The notes under the pieces were generated by a model, which was not told where the DNA came from, searched no databases, and was given only the letters and a program-made list of their open reading frames with translations. From Candidatus Scalindua sp. SCAELEC01 (lineage in GTDB: Bacteria; Planctomycetota; Brocadiia; Brocadiales; Scalinduaceae): a DNA stretch of 64,000 nucleotides. A program made the position numbers and the translations under genes. This document shows positions 42,834 to 52,540 of the stretch, in pieces. The number at the start of each line of letters is the position of its first letter. Position 1 is the first letter of the stretch. The stretch spans positions 1 through 64,000 of the forward strand of contig SHMT01000007.1 of the NCBI GenBank assembly GCA_004282745.1, written 5' to 3'.

Positions 42834-44972
42834 TCACTTGTGATAATGGTTATCAAAAAACCGTTCAACCAATTTTATGTCAGTCACCTTTTCACAATTG
42901 GGAAGTGAATTGAGGAAAAATTTCCCATAGTGCTTTGTCTTTATTCGGGGGTCTAAGATTGCCACAATACCAATATCAGACTTTGTCCTGATCAAACGGC
43001 CAAATCCCTGCCGCAACAGGGTTATTGCCTGCGGTATCTGGTAGTGTATAAATGGGGATTTTTGCTGTTTTTTTAGCAGCTCCATCCTCGCCTCAATGAT
43101 GGGGTCATCCGGTACGGCAAAGGGTAATCTGGTAATAATGACACACTCCAGGGCTTTACCAGGTACGTCGATCCCCTGCCAGAAAGTGATGGTTCCAAAT
43201 AGGATAGATTTGTTGCTTCTCTTAAATTCTTCAACCAACTTGTACCGTGGCTTATCCCCTTGTCTAAATATCGTGAAAGAGGACAAGCTTTTCTTGAGTC
43301 CCTCATACACTCCGTTCAGCATCTCAAAGCTGGTGAACAAAACAAAGGATCTCCCTTGCGTGATTATAAGCAAATCTTTTATCTGTTCGATAATCTGTAA
43401 TTTAAATTCTCCAGGTTCCCGGTTTGGGTCAGAGATGTTTTCCGGCAGGTAAATAAGTGCATTTTTTGAAAAATTAAAAGGTGAGCCTATGCACTTTTCA
43501 ATACACTCTTCTCTTCCCACCTGAGAGGCGAGTCCTCCGGTATCAATCGTATGAAAAACCGCTTCCGAATTCCCCGGTCGGGCAGGCACCCCTAATCGCT
43601 CTTTGATATAATGAAAATTTCCATTGGTTGATAGGGTCGCAGAGGTCAATACAACAGGCCTGATTTTATTGAATACCTGCCTCCGAAACTCATCAGCAAT
43701 ATTAATGGGCGCTGCAAAGAGAGAGCATCTCTTCGCACTATGACTCAAAGGTTCAAACAGGTTATCCAGTTGAAGGGCATCTGAGAATCGGGTTTTCCCT
43801 GTTTTTTGCCTCCCCCGAACTTCCGCCCAAAATACTCCCTCTTCCAAATCCTGGTCGATAAAAGTTGAGAGATTTTGATTCGTTTCATCACAACGCCTTG
43901 CATAGGCTTCGATTTCCAGACCCTCATCTTCTCTTTTTGCCTGATCTCGCAATACTCTAAGCAGTGATGAGATATTCGATAAGGGTTTGCTTAAAACGTT
44001 ATCAATGGCACCCTTCTGCATGATCCGTTTGCTTACCCTCTCATCACTGAATGTGTTCATAGCCTCAGAGAATAAGAGGTCACACGCCTCCTTTGCCTCA
44101 ACCAATGCCTGTTCAATTTCAACTCCCTTTTTACGAGTGTGAAGGTATCTTGGCAACATCCCCTTGCCTGTCTTCGGATTGAAGATGGCGTCTAGTAAAA
44201 ATTTTACCTTAAGGTTTGAAATCTCAATACTAAAATAGCTCGTCGCTACAGATTCTAGGGTATGTGCTTCATCAAAGACTACCGCATCAAATTTCGGCAA
44301 CACACATCCGTCATTTACCAAGTTTGCAAAAAACAGATGGTGATTCGTTACCAGGATTTGTGCTTTAAACTCTCTCCTTCGTGCCTTATTGTAATAGCAC
44401 TCTTCTTTAAATTCGCATTTTTTACCGAAGCAGAGATCGGATTCCCGGCAAATGTTTCCCCATGTTGATCTCGATGGTTCAAATTCAAGCTCTGATCGTA
44501 CCCCACTCTTAGTCTCTCCCTCCCATTTAATAATTTCCTCAAATGCTTTTGCCTCCTCTCTTGTTTCAAGGAGCCCTTGCTGTTGCACTTGATTGAATCT
44601 CCTCAAACACAGATAGTTTTGTCCACCGATACAAATAGCAAACGAAAATGCATTACTTCCTGTACCTAACGATACGGAGCGTAATACATCACGAAGAAAA
44701 GGAAGATCATTCTGTACCAGCTGTTCCTGAAGCGTTTTTGTATAGGTTGAGATAACAACCTTTCTATTTTTTTTTGACGACCACAATATATAGGGTACCA
44801 GATATGCGAGACTTTTCCCAACTCCGGTACCCGCTTCAACAATAAGGTGTCTATTCTCATTGATAGACTTCCCTATCAAATGAGCCATCTCAATCTGTTG
44901 GGGTCTCGCCTCATAACCCATTAAATTCTTGGCTAATATACCCTTTTTCCCAAACACATCTTCTATCAACAT
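42834..44972 (-). CDS. dinG: DinG/XPD-type ATP-dependent DNA helicase
   Basis: 712 residues. Walker A AGTGVGKSLAY, iron-sulphur region with Cys clusters (CIGGQNYLCLRRF; CRESDLCFGKKCEFKEECYY), DEAH box VFDEAHTLE, and motif VI-like LRQGFGRLIR are present. It is an SF2 5'-3' helicase of the DinG/XPD group, acting in repair or in removal of RNA-DNA structures. It is flanked by direct repeats D. Confidence 0.9.
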   Translation of the reverse strand: MLIEDVFGKKGILAKNLMGYEARPQQIEMAHLIGKSINENRHLIVEAGTGVGKSLAYLVPYILWSSKKNRKVVISTYTKTLQEQLVQNDLPFLRDVLRSVSLGTGSNAFSFAICIGGQNYLCLRRFNQVQQQGLLETREEAKAFEEIIKWEGETKSGVRSELEFEPSRSTWGNICRESDLCFGKKCEFKEECYYNKARRREFKAQILVTNHHLFFANLVNDGCVLPKFDAVVFDEAHTLESVATSYFSIEISNLKVKFLLDAIFNPKTGKGMLPRYLHTRKKGVEIEQALVEAKEACDLLFSEAMNTFSDERVSKRIMQKGAIDNVLSKPLSNISSLLRVLRDQAKREDEGLEIEAYARRCDETNQNLSTFIDQDLEEGVFWAEVRGRQKTGKTRFSDALQLDNLFEPLSHSAKRCSLFAAPINIADEFRRQVFNKIRPVVLTSATLSTNGNFHYIKERLGVPARPGNSEAVFHTIDTGGLASQVGREECIEKCIGSPFNFSKNALIYLPENISDPNREPGEFKLQIIEQIKDLLIITQGRSFVLFTSFEMLNGVYEGLKKSLSSFTIFRQGDKPRYKLVEEFKRSNKSILFGTITFWQGIDVPGKALECVIITRLPFAVPDDPIIEARMELLKKQQKSPFIHYQIPQAITLLRQGFGRLIRTKSDIGIVAILDPRIKTKHYGKFFLNSLPNCEKVTDIKLVERFFDNHYHK

Positions 44973-44993
44973 TCTTTTCTACTCTTTTTTCTT

Positions 44994-45087
44994 CAATCTT
45001 TATTACTCTCTGCGGCCTCTACGCCTGCGCTAAAAGAGAATACTAAAGCCTTGAATCATAGATATGTAAAATGAAAATTCCTATACA
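44994..45087. repeat. direct repeat D, copy 2
   Basis: Matches copy 1 across TATTACTCTCTGCGGCCTC, CCTGCGCTAAAAGAGAATACT and AAAATGAAAATTCCTATA. Confidence 0.6.
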
Positions 45088-45153
45088 ATAACGCAGCCAC
45101 CTTAAAACTCATTCTTTCTCAGCTTTTTTCAGGATAAACCAAATCCTTTTACC

Positions 45154-45181
45154 TTGCAAATTTTTTATTATATTATATAAT
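45154..45181 (+). promoter_or_regulatory. possible promoter upstream of ftrB
   Basis: TTGCAA (45154-45159), a 16-bp spacer and TATAAT (45176-45181), about 205 bp before the start codon. The spacer and distance are tolerable rather than ideal. Confidence 0.35.
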
Positions 45182-45385
45182 CTCACGTTATCTTGCTGAT
45201 ACGAGAATAATCATATTTGACATCAAGGTACGCTTTAGAATCAGCAAGGTTAAGCACATTCCACACAAAAATGCAAGTGATAAAATCTCGCATACTCTTT
45301 AAATATATCAAATAAAACAGGTAGAAAAGCTTACTGGACATTTTTCAATTTCCATATCAGAATACATTGATTTGGGAGAAACGCT

Positions 45386-45697
45386 TTGGATAATCAATTA
45401 AGTCAAATTGAGACTGATATACGTAAATTCATTGAGGAATATGTAGAAACTGGTCCGTATGAGTTGAATCCAAACACAAAGCATGTTGATAAGGTGATCA
45501 AGGGCTTAGCAAAGAGAAAACTCAAACATGGCCAATACTATTGCCCCTGTAGAATGCTTTCTGAAAACAGGGAAATTGATGACAAAATTATCTGTCCGTG
45601 CGAGTATCATATTGAAGAAATAAGGCAAGAGGGTATCTGCAGTTGCGATCTCTTTGTAAGACAGGATTACCAATTCGTCTCTCCATCGCAATCCTGA
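45386..45697 (+). CDS. ferredoxin-thioredoxin reductase catalytic subunit
   Basis: 103 residues starting at TTG with GGGAG upstream. The FTR cysteine set is present: Cys53/55 (CPC), Cys70/72 with His75 (CPCEYH) and Cys85/87 (CSC, where plant enzymes have CHC). These bind a 4Fe-4S cluster and the active-site disulphide that passes electrons from ferredoxin to thioredoxin. No thioredoxin or variable subunit gene lies beside it; bacterial forms are often alone. Confidence 0.9.
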   Translation: MDNQLSQIETDIRKFIEEYVETGPYELNPNTKHVDKVIKGLAKRKLKHGQYYCPCRMLSENREIDDKIICPCEYHIEEIRQEGICSCDLFVRQDYQFVSPSQS

Positions 45698-45933
45698 TCT
45701 GCACCAACATCTTCAGGAAATTTTACCGTTTTTTTGTTTGAGAAAGATCTGTGCGTTACAAAAACCCACCTAACAGAGTTTTGTATCACCTCCGGGGAAT
45801 CTGCGTGTTCCGAATCCAGAGTCAACCTTAATGGAGCATCACAAAGAGGTGAAACGCAACGGACAATTTGGATTGTAGGCAGTTACCGTAGCACCTTTTA
45901 TTTATTACATGCATAAAAAAAGAAGGAGTTTGA

Positions 45934-46362
45934 ATGCCTCTGATAACCTGGAATGAAAGCATGTCCGTAAATATCGAAGAAATTGACCGTCAGCATCAAG
46001 AATTTGTGGACATCCTCAATATCTTATTTGACGCTATGAAAGTAGCCAAAGGTTCTGAAGTGTTGGAAGAGGTGATCACCAAACTGGTAGATTATGCCCA
46101 TTATCACTTTCAAGCTGAAGAGAAATATTTTGATGAATTTGAATATCTTGAGGCAGATCTACACAAGATAGAACACAAATATTTTCTGGAGCAAATTGAT
46201 GCGTTCAAGAAGGCATTAGATGAGGGTAATACCTTACGGTATAATAATGACACTCCACTCTCAGTGGATGTATGGAAGTTGTTGAAACACTGGTTACTTA
46301 ATCACATAATGGATTTTGACAAAAAATATGTCCCTCTTTTCAGAGAAAAAGGCGTTAATTAG
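45934..46362 (+). CDS. bacteriohemerythrin
   Basis: 142 residues with diiron ligands in the usual spacing: His21 (DRQHQEF), His58 and Glu62 (HYHFQAEEKYF), His77 and His81 (DLHKIEHKYF), and the C-terminal WLLNHIMDFDKKY (His124, Asp129). AAGGAG lies 6-8 bases before the ATG. It binds O2 reversibly, or NO, and fits an anaerobe that meets oxygen. Confidence 0.95.
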   Translation: MPLITWNESMSVNIEEIDRQHQEFVDILNILFDAMKVAKGSEVLEEVITKLVDYAHYHFQAEEKYFDEFEYLEADLHKIEHKYFLEQIDAFKKALDEGNTLRYNNDTPLSVDVWKLLKHWLLNHIMDFDKKYVPLFREKGVN

Positions 46363-46393
46363 GGTGCAGAAAAAAACAACTTGTTGTTTTATC

Positions 46394-46423
46394 GCCCGTC
46401 CGAACGGTATGAGCCGGGCGGGC
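46394..46423. repeat. REP-like GC-rich palindrome
   Basis: GCCCGTCCGAACGG, a short middle and GCCGGGCGGGC form a hairpin. Sister copies are near 21.97, 22.08, 41.2, 41.5 and 51.54 kb. Confidence 0.6.
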
Positions 46424-46615
46424 GCTCAGTTTTAGGTCAGATTTGGTCGATCTAATCAAGCGGGACCACAGGCGTAGCCTAAGCTACAGCGAGGATACTG
46501 CGAGTGAAGAGCGGCCGAAGGTGACAAGTTATTCTTTCCTGGGCCCTGAGCGTAAGCATTCCCCGGTTCAAAGTTCGCCGTTCCTGGTTACCTTTTACCG
46601 TCGATGTTAATTGTA

Positions 46616-46793
46616 TACCCATCGAAAAATGGTTTTAGGAATTTCTGGGTCGGAGTTTACTTGAAATTTTGATTTTTCGATTGAACACAACCAGAGGCTT
46701 AGTAATACTAAGTCGAGGATTTTGAGATTGAGAAAAGTCTAAATTTCATGCGAAATCGGGTTCTGAAAACCGAAAACCAATTTGTGATGGGTA
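46616..46793. repeat. repeat family C, copy 1
   Basis: 178-bp element with terminal inverted repeats TACCCATC...GGTTTT and complement, flanked by TA at 46614-46615 and 46794-46795. Copy 2 at 57541 is exactly the same length. Confidence 0.85.
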
Positions 46794-46795
46794 TA

Positions 46796-46902
46796 TACTA
46801 AAACCGATTTGGTTTTCGATATCCCCGGACACAGGCCGCCGAGGACTTTAGCCGCTCAATTTGATCTCGGATTTCCTCCGGAAACCATTATGAGAGGAGG
46901 AT
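46796..46902. repeat. repeat family B, copy 3, abutting family C
   Basis: Begins TACTAAAACCGATTTGG directly after the TA that ends the family C copy; the right end is diverged. The middle differs from other B copies. Confidence 0.7.
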
Positions 46903-46946
46903 AGACTGACAATTACTTTATGAACACACTACAAGTCTCTACCCTA

Positions 46947-47885
46947 TCAATACGCTGAAGAATCTGTTTGCTTTGAGACTAACTGTCCAATAATTTTTGC
47001 AACTTTTTTCTTATCATTGCCTACATAACGAATCTTGCCTTCCTTATCAAGTACGTACATAACGGGTATTTTTTCTATACTAAACAACTTTGAGACCATA
47101 CCCTTCCACCGCATCCCCTCGAACACTTGCGGCCACCCCACATTATTCATACCTACAAAGGTTTTTAAATCCTCGATATTGTCATCTAAACTAATTCCAA
47201 TAAATTGCACACCTTTGTCTTTATATAACCTGTATACTTTTTTCACTTCTGAGAATTCTTGTAAGCACTGATCACTCCATGTTGCCCAAAAATCAAGGAC
47301 AATAACCTTTCCTAGGTGCTGTGATAGGCTGATGGGGTTACCCTCATAATCTTTAACATTTACTAAATCCGGCGCGTGCATGCCGATTCGTAATCTCCCG
47401 CTCAGTTCTTTGCCGAATGCATTAGCGGCCCGGGGTTCTACCTCCTTTAATGCCGCAACCACCTCTTTTGCCTCCTCTATGTTACCACTTTGCACAAGAG
47501 CTTTTGCCTTAAAGAACAGCAACCTCGCCTTAAAATTATCGGTAATCTCACCCCGCTCAAGTATCTTATCAAAGTAGGGAATCGCCTTTTCATAATCTCC
47601 CATTTCATTATACGTAGCACCCACGTAAAACATCGCTTCCTGTGCCTCTTCTGTACCAGGATACTCTTCGATCAACGATCTAAGTTCGGCTTGGGCTTTC
47701 TCATAAAAGCTCTTAGCATCAGCAGCATTCATCTTCGCGATATTCCCCAGATTATTCCTAATAATATCTAACTGCAATCCTGCATCCGGGTCAGGCCTCA
47801 ATGCCAAAGCGGTGTTCGCTACCACTCCCCAAGAAAACAGCAATGTTATTAAAATAGCAGAAGTAACAGCACCTCTCTTTTTCAT
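46947..47885 (-). CDS. exported TPR/thioredoxin-like (TlpA-type) protein
   Basis: 312 residues. A signal peptide (ITLLFSWGVVANTALAL) is followed by TPR-like helices (about 60-155) and a thioredoxin-fold domain (IGMHAPDLVNVKDYEGNPISL, VIVLDFWATWSDQC, VQFIGISLDD, IEKIPVMYVLDKEGKIRYVG). The usual WCxxC is replaced by WSDQC, so one active Cys is lost and it cannot form the normal disulphide. It may be an adaptor or a peroxiredoxin-like protein in the periplasm. Confidence 0.85.
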   Translation of the reverse strand: MKKRGAVTSAILITLLFSWGVVANTALALRPDPDAGLQLDIIRNNLGNIAKMNAADAKSFYEKAQAELRSLIEEYPGTEEAQEAMFYVGATYNEMGDYEKAIPYFDKILERGEITDNFKARLLFFKAKALVQSGNIEEAKEVVAALKEVEPRAANAFGKELSGRLRIGMHAPDLVNVKDYEGNPISLSQHLGKVIVLDFWATWSDQCLQEFSEVKKVYRLYKDKGVQFIGISLDDNIEDLKTFVGMNNVGWPQVFEGMRWKGMVSKLFSIEKIPVMYVLDKEGKIRYVGNDKKKVAKIIGQLVSKQTDSSAY

Positions 47886-48294
47886 AGTTAATAATTCCTT
47901 AATTAATTATCAATAAAAGTAATTCTAGCACTCCTCTCGGTAATGAAAGCACACAGAGGTTTATGAATAGATGGATTCTAAGAAATATTTTCGAAAAAAT
48001 CCAACAAATAAATCCTACCTCATCTGTCAGAGATAAATAAGAGAAAGAAATAAGTCACTGAATATGAAGTACCCATCACAAACTTTTTGAAGTATAAGAT
48101 TTATCATTTGTAGGATCAACCTATTGTGTTATAATCCACATTTTACTGTTTCTTTTCCGAATAAAATGAGCTGTTACACGTATCATCTTTTTTCTATTTT
48201 TTTTCAAAATTTTTCTTACGAGAGCAACTTAGGTAACAACAAATAGAGTACCATTTCGTTTTACTGAATTTTATGCAATAAAGGGAGAGTTTGT
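47886..48294. other. intergenic region between divergent genes
   Basis: About 410 bp, AT-rich. A short GTACCCATCACAAA near 48070 resembles a solo end of family C. No promoter was assigned. Confidence 0.35.
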
Positions 48295-49314
48295 GTGGAT
48301 AATAGAGGGATGACGGCGCAAAGACACATTATCGGGCAAGAGAGAAAATATTCTCGGGCAACGGGCAGCCTGACAGGACTATTGATGGATTTAATTTATG
48401 CATCGAAAGTTATTTCGCGTGAAGTGAATAAAGCGGGAATTGCAGATGTGCTTGGACTCACCGGTGATAAGAATGTTCATGGTGAAGAGGTAAAGAAGCT
48501 GGATGAATACGCCAATATGCGACTCTTTCAGGCTATGGATCATGGCGGCCATCTGTGCGTAATGGCTTCTGAGGAAAATGATGAGATCATTCCCATCCCA
48601 CAGGAGTTCCCAAAAGGGAAATACGTTCTCCTCTTTGATCCCCTTGACGGTTCGTCTAATATTGACGTAAATGTAAGTATTGGGACTATATTTTCTATTC
48701 ATCGAAAAAAAACGGATGGTGAAGAGGGAAAGCTTGAAGACTGCCTGCAAAAGGGAAGAGATCAAGTTGCTGCTGGATACGTGATCTATGGTTCGAGCAC
48801 AATGTTGGTATTCACAACTGGTCAAGGCGTAAACGGGTATACGTTAGACCCAAGTGTGGGAGAATTCATTTTATCACATGAGGACATAAAAACACCCTCA
48901 AAAGGGAAGATGTATAGTGTCAATGAAGGGAACGCAAATTTCTGGGATGACGGAACGAAAGGCTATATTCGCTACTTGAAAGAGAAGGATGCCGCATCAG
49001 ATCGACCATATTCTTTGCGTTATATCGGCTCACTGGTAGCGGATTTTCACCGAAATTTACTCTGCGGTGGCATTTTCTTGTACCCAGCAGACTTAAAAGA
49101 CCCCAAGAAACCAAAAGGCAAATTGCGTCTCTTATACGAGGCTTCACCTCTGGCCTTCATCGTTGAACAAGCTGGAGGAATTGCAACTGATGGTACTAAC
49201 AATATATTGGACATCTTACCAACTGAACTCCATCAAAAAGTTCCTTTGATTATTGGATGCAAAGAAGACGTACTGAAATATCAAGAATTTGTGAAAAATA
49301 ACTCTCCGTTGTAG
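48295..49314 (+). CDS. fbp: fructose-1,6-bisphosphatase, class I
   Basis: 339 residues from a GTG start with GGGAGAG upstream. [20 protein letters not shown] is the class I metal and sugar-phosphate signature, with SEENDE and [25 protein letters not shown] also conserved. It dephosphorylates fructose 1,6-bisphosphate in gluconeogenesis. With the PPi-type phosphofructokinase at 30545-31597 the organism can control flux in both directions. Confidence 0.95.
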   Translation: MDNRGMTAQRHIIGQERKYSRATGSLTGLLMDLIYASKVISREVNKAGIADVLGLTGDKNVHGEEVKKLDEYANMRLFQAMDHGGHLCVMASEENDEIIPIPQEFPKGKYVLLFDPLDGSSNIDVNVSIGTIFSIHRKKTDGEEGKLEDCLQKGRDQVAAGYVIYGSSTMLVFTTGQGVNGYTLDPSVGEFILSHEDIKTPSKGKMYSVNEGNANFWDDGTKGYIRYLKEKDAASDRPYSLRYIGSLVADFHRNLLCGGIFLYPADLKDPKKPKGKLRLLYEASPLAFIVEQAGGIATDGTNNILDILPTELHQKVPLIIGCKEDVLKYQEFVKNNSPL

Positions 49315-49424
49315 ATGGAGAAAGTTCGGAAAAATACCAGATTATTTTTTCCTGACCCCTAAGACCCTTTAGCTTTTAATTCTAAATTCTAGATAAAAAA
49401 TCAATTTTTCCATAGGAGAAAAGA

Positions 49425-50354
49425 GTGACGATATATAACAATATTCTTGAAACAATTGGGCGTACTCCTGTAGTAAAAATGAATAGGATATCCGAAGATA
49501 CAGGTGCCAATATTTTTGGAAAGTTGGAAATGTTCAACCCTGCGGGTAGTGTAAAAGACCGAATAGGATTAGCAATGATTCAGGATGCAGAACAGAAGGG
49601 GCAGTTAAAGCCTGGTGATACAATTGTTGAACCGACATCAGGCAACACCGGGATCGCACTGGCTATGGTTGCTGTCGTAAAAGGTTACAAGGCAGTTTTT
49701 ACCATGCCTGATACCATGAGTGTTGAGCGACGTGCACTTCTCGGATTGTTTGGAGCGGAAATTGTCCTAACGGAAGGCGCGAAAGGGATGAAGGGTGCCA
49801 TTGAAAAGGCTGCGGAACTTGTTCGTGAAAAGGGGTATTTTCAACCCCAACAATTTGACAACCCCGCAAATCCAAAGATTCACAGAGAGACAACAGGACA
49901 AGAAATAATTGAAGACTTCAAAGGAATTGATCTCAACTATTTTGTTGTAGGTGTTGGTACAGGTGGTACAATCAGCGGAGCTGGAGACGTATTGAAAAAT
50001 CATTTCAAAAATTTAAAAAACGTGGCTGTCGAGCCTGTAGAGTCTCCGGTCTTATCGGGCGGAGATCCAGGCCCACATAAAATACAGGGGATTGGGGCTG
50101 GCTTTGTACCGGGTATTTACAATAAAGGTGTCGTTGACGAGGTTCGGCAGGTTTCCAGCATCGAAGCATTCGACATGGCTCGGCGTCTGGCAAAGGATGA
50201 AGGGATTTTTTGTGGTATCTCTTCTGGTGCAAATGTGCATGCCGCTCTTCAGATTGCAAAAGAAGCCGGCCCAGAGAAAAATGTACTGGTCGTATTACCC
50301 GATACAGGTGAGAGGTATATATCTACTGATCTATTTAAGCTCCTCGAAACATAA
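49425..50354 (+). CDS. cysK: cysteine synthase A (O-acetylserine sulfhydrylase)
   Basis: 309 residues from a GTG start with GGAG upstream. Lys44 in AGSVKDRIG holds pyridoxal phosphate; PTSGNTGIALA and GVGTGGTISG bind substrate and phosphate. It makes Cys from O-acetylserine and sulphide. The cysE gene starts 4 bp after its stop, so the two form an operon and probably the cysteine synthase complex. Confidence 0.95.
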   Translation: MTIYNNILETIGRTPVVKMNRISEDTGANIFGKLEMFNPAGSVKDRIGLAMIQDAEQKGQLKPGDTIVEPTSGNTGIALAMVAVVKGYKAVFTMPDTMSVERRALLGLFGAEIVLTEGAKGMKGAIEKAAELVREKGYFQPQQFDNPANPKIHRETTGQEIIEDFKGIDLNYFVVGVGTGGTISGAGDVLKNHFKNLKNVAVEPVESPVLSGGDPGPHKIQGIGAGFVPGIYNKGVVDEVRQVSSIEAFDMARRLAKDEGIFCGISSGANVHAALQIAKEAGPEKNVLVVLPDTGERYISTDLFKLLET

Positions 50355-50358
50355 GAAA

Positions 50359-51324
50359 ATGGAAAATACGATCGACAGTAAAAAAAACGAGTTGCGTTTA
50401 AACCAAATTACAGAGACTATTCTGGATTCTTACGAAAGACTGGGTGGTATTAACCATTTGGAAGGACCAAACCTTCCCTCTAAAAAGGAGGTTTCAAGAC
50501 TTGTAAAATCACTGTCAACAATTATGTTTCCAGGATTTTACGAAGAAGCTACCATCAATAAAAACCACCCAGAAGGATATCTACTGGCACAGTGTTCAAC
50601 CGTTCTCGAATGTCTGACAAACTTACTACAAAAGAGCTTGAGACATGAGTGTAAGGACGGCGTTACATGCCTTCGCTCTGAAGGAGATTGTTGGGACGAT
50701 GCTGTGGAAATTGGATTTCGATTGATGGAAAACATTCCCATGATCAGGGAGGTGGTGCATCAAGATATCAAGGCGGCATTTAAAGGTGATCCGGCTGCTT
50801 CCAGTTATTTTGAGATTGTCTTAAGCTACCCCTCTGTTCAAGCGATATTGGTACACCGTTTAGCCCATTTTTTAGAGATGCAAAAAGTACCCTTTATCCC
50901 GAGGATGATGAGTGAATACTTGCATGAAAAGACCGGAATAGACATCCATCCGGGTGCAAAAATCGGTAATGGGTTTTTCATCGACCATGGTACAGGAGTC
51001 GTAATTGGAAGCACATCGATAATTGGAAATAATGTAAAGCTCTATCAGCATGTCACGCTGGGTGCACTCAGTTTGACAGATGTAGACAGGTTGAGGAATG
51101 AACAGAAGAAGAGACACCCTACCGTTGAAGATAACGTTACCATTTATGCCGGAGCAACCATCCTTGGAGGAAAAACTGTCATTGGAAGTGGCTCGGTGAT
51201 AGGGGGAAATGTCTGGCTCACACGGTCAGTACCACCCGATACAACCGTAACTTTCGATTCTCCTTATCTCATTTTCAAGCAAAAAGACAAGGTAGAAAAA
51301 CATGTGATCGATTATCAAATTTAA
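50359..51324 (+). CDS. cysE: serine O-acetyltransferase
   Basis: 321 residues from the ATG at 50359; the frame extends upstream into cysK but only as an overlap. The C-terminal left-handed beta-helix is clear (IDIHPGAKIGNGFFIDHGTGVVIGSTSIIGNNVKLYQHVTLGALS, VTIYAGATILGG). The long N-terminal part is of EpsC type. It supplies O-acetylserine to CysK. Confidence 0.93.
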   Translation: MENTIDSKKNELRLNQITETILDSYERLGGINHLEGPNLPSKKEVSRLVKSLSTIMFPGFYEEATINKNHPEGYLLAQCSTVLECLTNLLQKSLRHECKDGVTCLRSEGDCWDDAVEIGFRLMENIPMIREVVHQDIKAAFKGDPAASSYFEIVLSYPSVQAILVHRLAHFLEMQKVPFIPRMMSEYLHEKTGIDIHPGAKIGNGFFIDHGTGVVIGSTSIIGNNVKLYQHVTLGALSLTDVDRLRNEQKKRHPTVEDNVTIYAGATILGGKTVIGSGSVIGGNVWLTRSVPPDTTVTFDSPYLIFKQKDKVEKHVIDYQI

Positions 51325-51342
51325 AATGCTCTCATCCATCTC

Positions 51343-51373
51343 CCCCCTGTCAAAATGTGATTTTGACAGGGGG
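51343..51373 (+). terminator. hairpin after cysE
   Basis: 13-bp perfect stem (CCCCCTGTCAAAA and complement) with loop TGTGA, 19 bp after the cysE stop. The T tract is weak. Confidence 0.6.
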
Positions 51374-51506
51374 CGAGAGTTTCGGTCCGCAGCATACCCG
51401 TTGCAAAGTGTTTTTTGGCTGTGATATAACATCGCTCAGCCTCCCCAACAGGTAAAAGGCTATTCGGTGAACCCTGCATCTATGAACGGTAAACCCGTGG
51501 TATGTA

Positions 51507-51645
51507 TACTAAAACCGACTTGGTTTTCGGTTTTACCCGTCCGAACGGTTGACAGGCCGGGCGGGCCGGAAACCAAATCTTGGTTGCGGTTATACTCGCT
51601 CAATTTTCTCTCGGATTTTATCCGAAAACCATTATGAGATGAGTA
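51507..51645. repeat. repeat family B, copy 4 with nested REP
   Basis: Ends TACTAAAACCGACTTGG and GAGATGAGTA with TA at both sides (51505-51506 and 51646-51647). A REP-like palindrome (about 51535-51566) is inserted in its middle, where copy 1 has none. Confidence 0.8.
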
Positions 51646-51650
51646 TATTT

Positions 51651-51911
51651 ATGAAAAAATTTGTCGATCCTAAAATGTTTGGCTTGCCCCCTTCAACGAA
51701 ATTGAATCAGGTTGGTACCAACCAGTTCGCAATACTTATACAACGTAAAAGCCGAATCATTATGAAAGACGGACACACCATACTGACAAAGGCTTCCAAA
51801 ATCAAAGCGCACATTCCAAATGCTCACGTTACGTTACAGACATCAGCCCCTGTTTGTAGCAAGACAAAAATATTCTTGGAAGAGAACGATATCCGTGTAC
51901 AGGCATGTTGA
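51651..51911 (+). CDS. hypothetical protein starting beside repeat B
   Basis: 86 residues from ATG 51651, three bases after the TA duplication of repeat B. The frame also has an ATG at 51639 within the repeat. The sequence (FVDPKMFGLPPSTKLN, then FAILIQRKSRIIMKDGHTIL) is unrecognised. No ribosome binding site is visible. Confidence 0.35.
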   Translation: MKKFVDPKMFGLPPSTKLNQVGTNQFAILIQRKSRIIMKDGHTILTKASKIKAHIPNAHVTLQTSAPVCSKTKIFLEENDIRVQAC

Positions 51912-51955
51912 CGTTTTCACAGAAAAAAAATCGGCGGGCCCACAAGTAATTTTGC

Positions 51956-52528
51956 TCAAACCCTTATACCTAGCTCAGAAAGAAACTTTAAAAGAAGCCC
52001 TTTTGACAGACCAATCACCGTTGAAATATTCCCCTTTATTTCCTCGACAAAAGCTCTTCCATACCCTTGTATTCCATACGCCCCCGCCTTATCCAACGGT
52101 TCACCCGATTTAACATAATCCGCTATTTCATTCTTAGATAACGATTTAAACTTCACTTCGGTTTTTTCATAACCTACTAATTCCCTGCCAGATTCAGTAT
52201 CGATAACGGCGAGCCCTGTGAGGACATTGTGCCAGTTACCACTCAGCCGTTCCAGCATCGCATACGCCTTTCCAGAGGTAAATGGCTTACCAAAAATTTC
52301 CTTATGAAGCGTAACAATCGTATCGCAACCGATTATGATTGAATCACTATATCTGGCAGCTACCTCTCTCGCCTTACCACGGGCATTATGGCAAACCAAT
52401 GCTTCTGTCTCTCCACCACTCTCTTTTTCAATAAAGTGTATCGGTGGACTGACGATAAAATCGAATCCCATCTCTTTTAATATCTGCTCTCTTCTTGGTG
52501 AAGATGATGCAAGGTAGAGGCTTTTCAT
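51956..52528 (-). CDS. maf: Maf nucleotide pyrophosphatase
   Basis: 190 residues. YLASSSPRREQILKEMGFDF is the Maf signature; IGCDTIVTLHKEIFGKP and KAGAYGIQGYGRAFVEEI complete the active site. Maf hydrolyses dTTP, UTP or CTP and modified nucleotides as house-cleaning. It follows carB by 12 bp. Confidence 0.93.
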   Translation of the reverse strand: MKSLYLASSSPRREQILKEMGFDFIVSPPIHFIEKESGGETEALVCHNARGKAREVAARYSDSIIIGCDTIVTLHKEIFGKPFTSGKAYAMLERLSGNWHNVLTGLAVIDTESGRELVGYEKTEVKFKSLSKNEIADYVKSGEPLDKAGAYGIQGYGRAFVEEIKGNISTVIGLSKGLLLKFLSELGIRV

Positions 52529-52540
52529 TTACCGTTGTAT

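Noticed and set aside
45734-45916. 60-residue frame between ftrB and bacteriohemerythrin
   Set aside because: No ribosome binding site, no family match, composition like non-coding DNA.
50092-50358. Longer start for the serine acetyltransferase
   Set aside because: This part lies in another frame of cysK; the ATG at 50359 gives the family's N-terminus.
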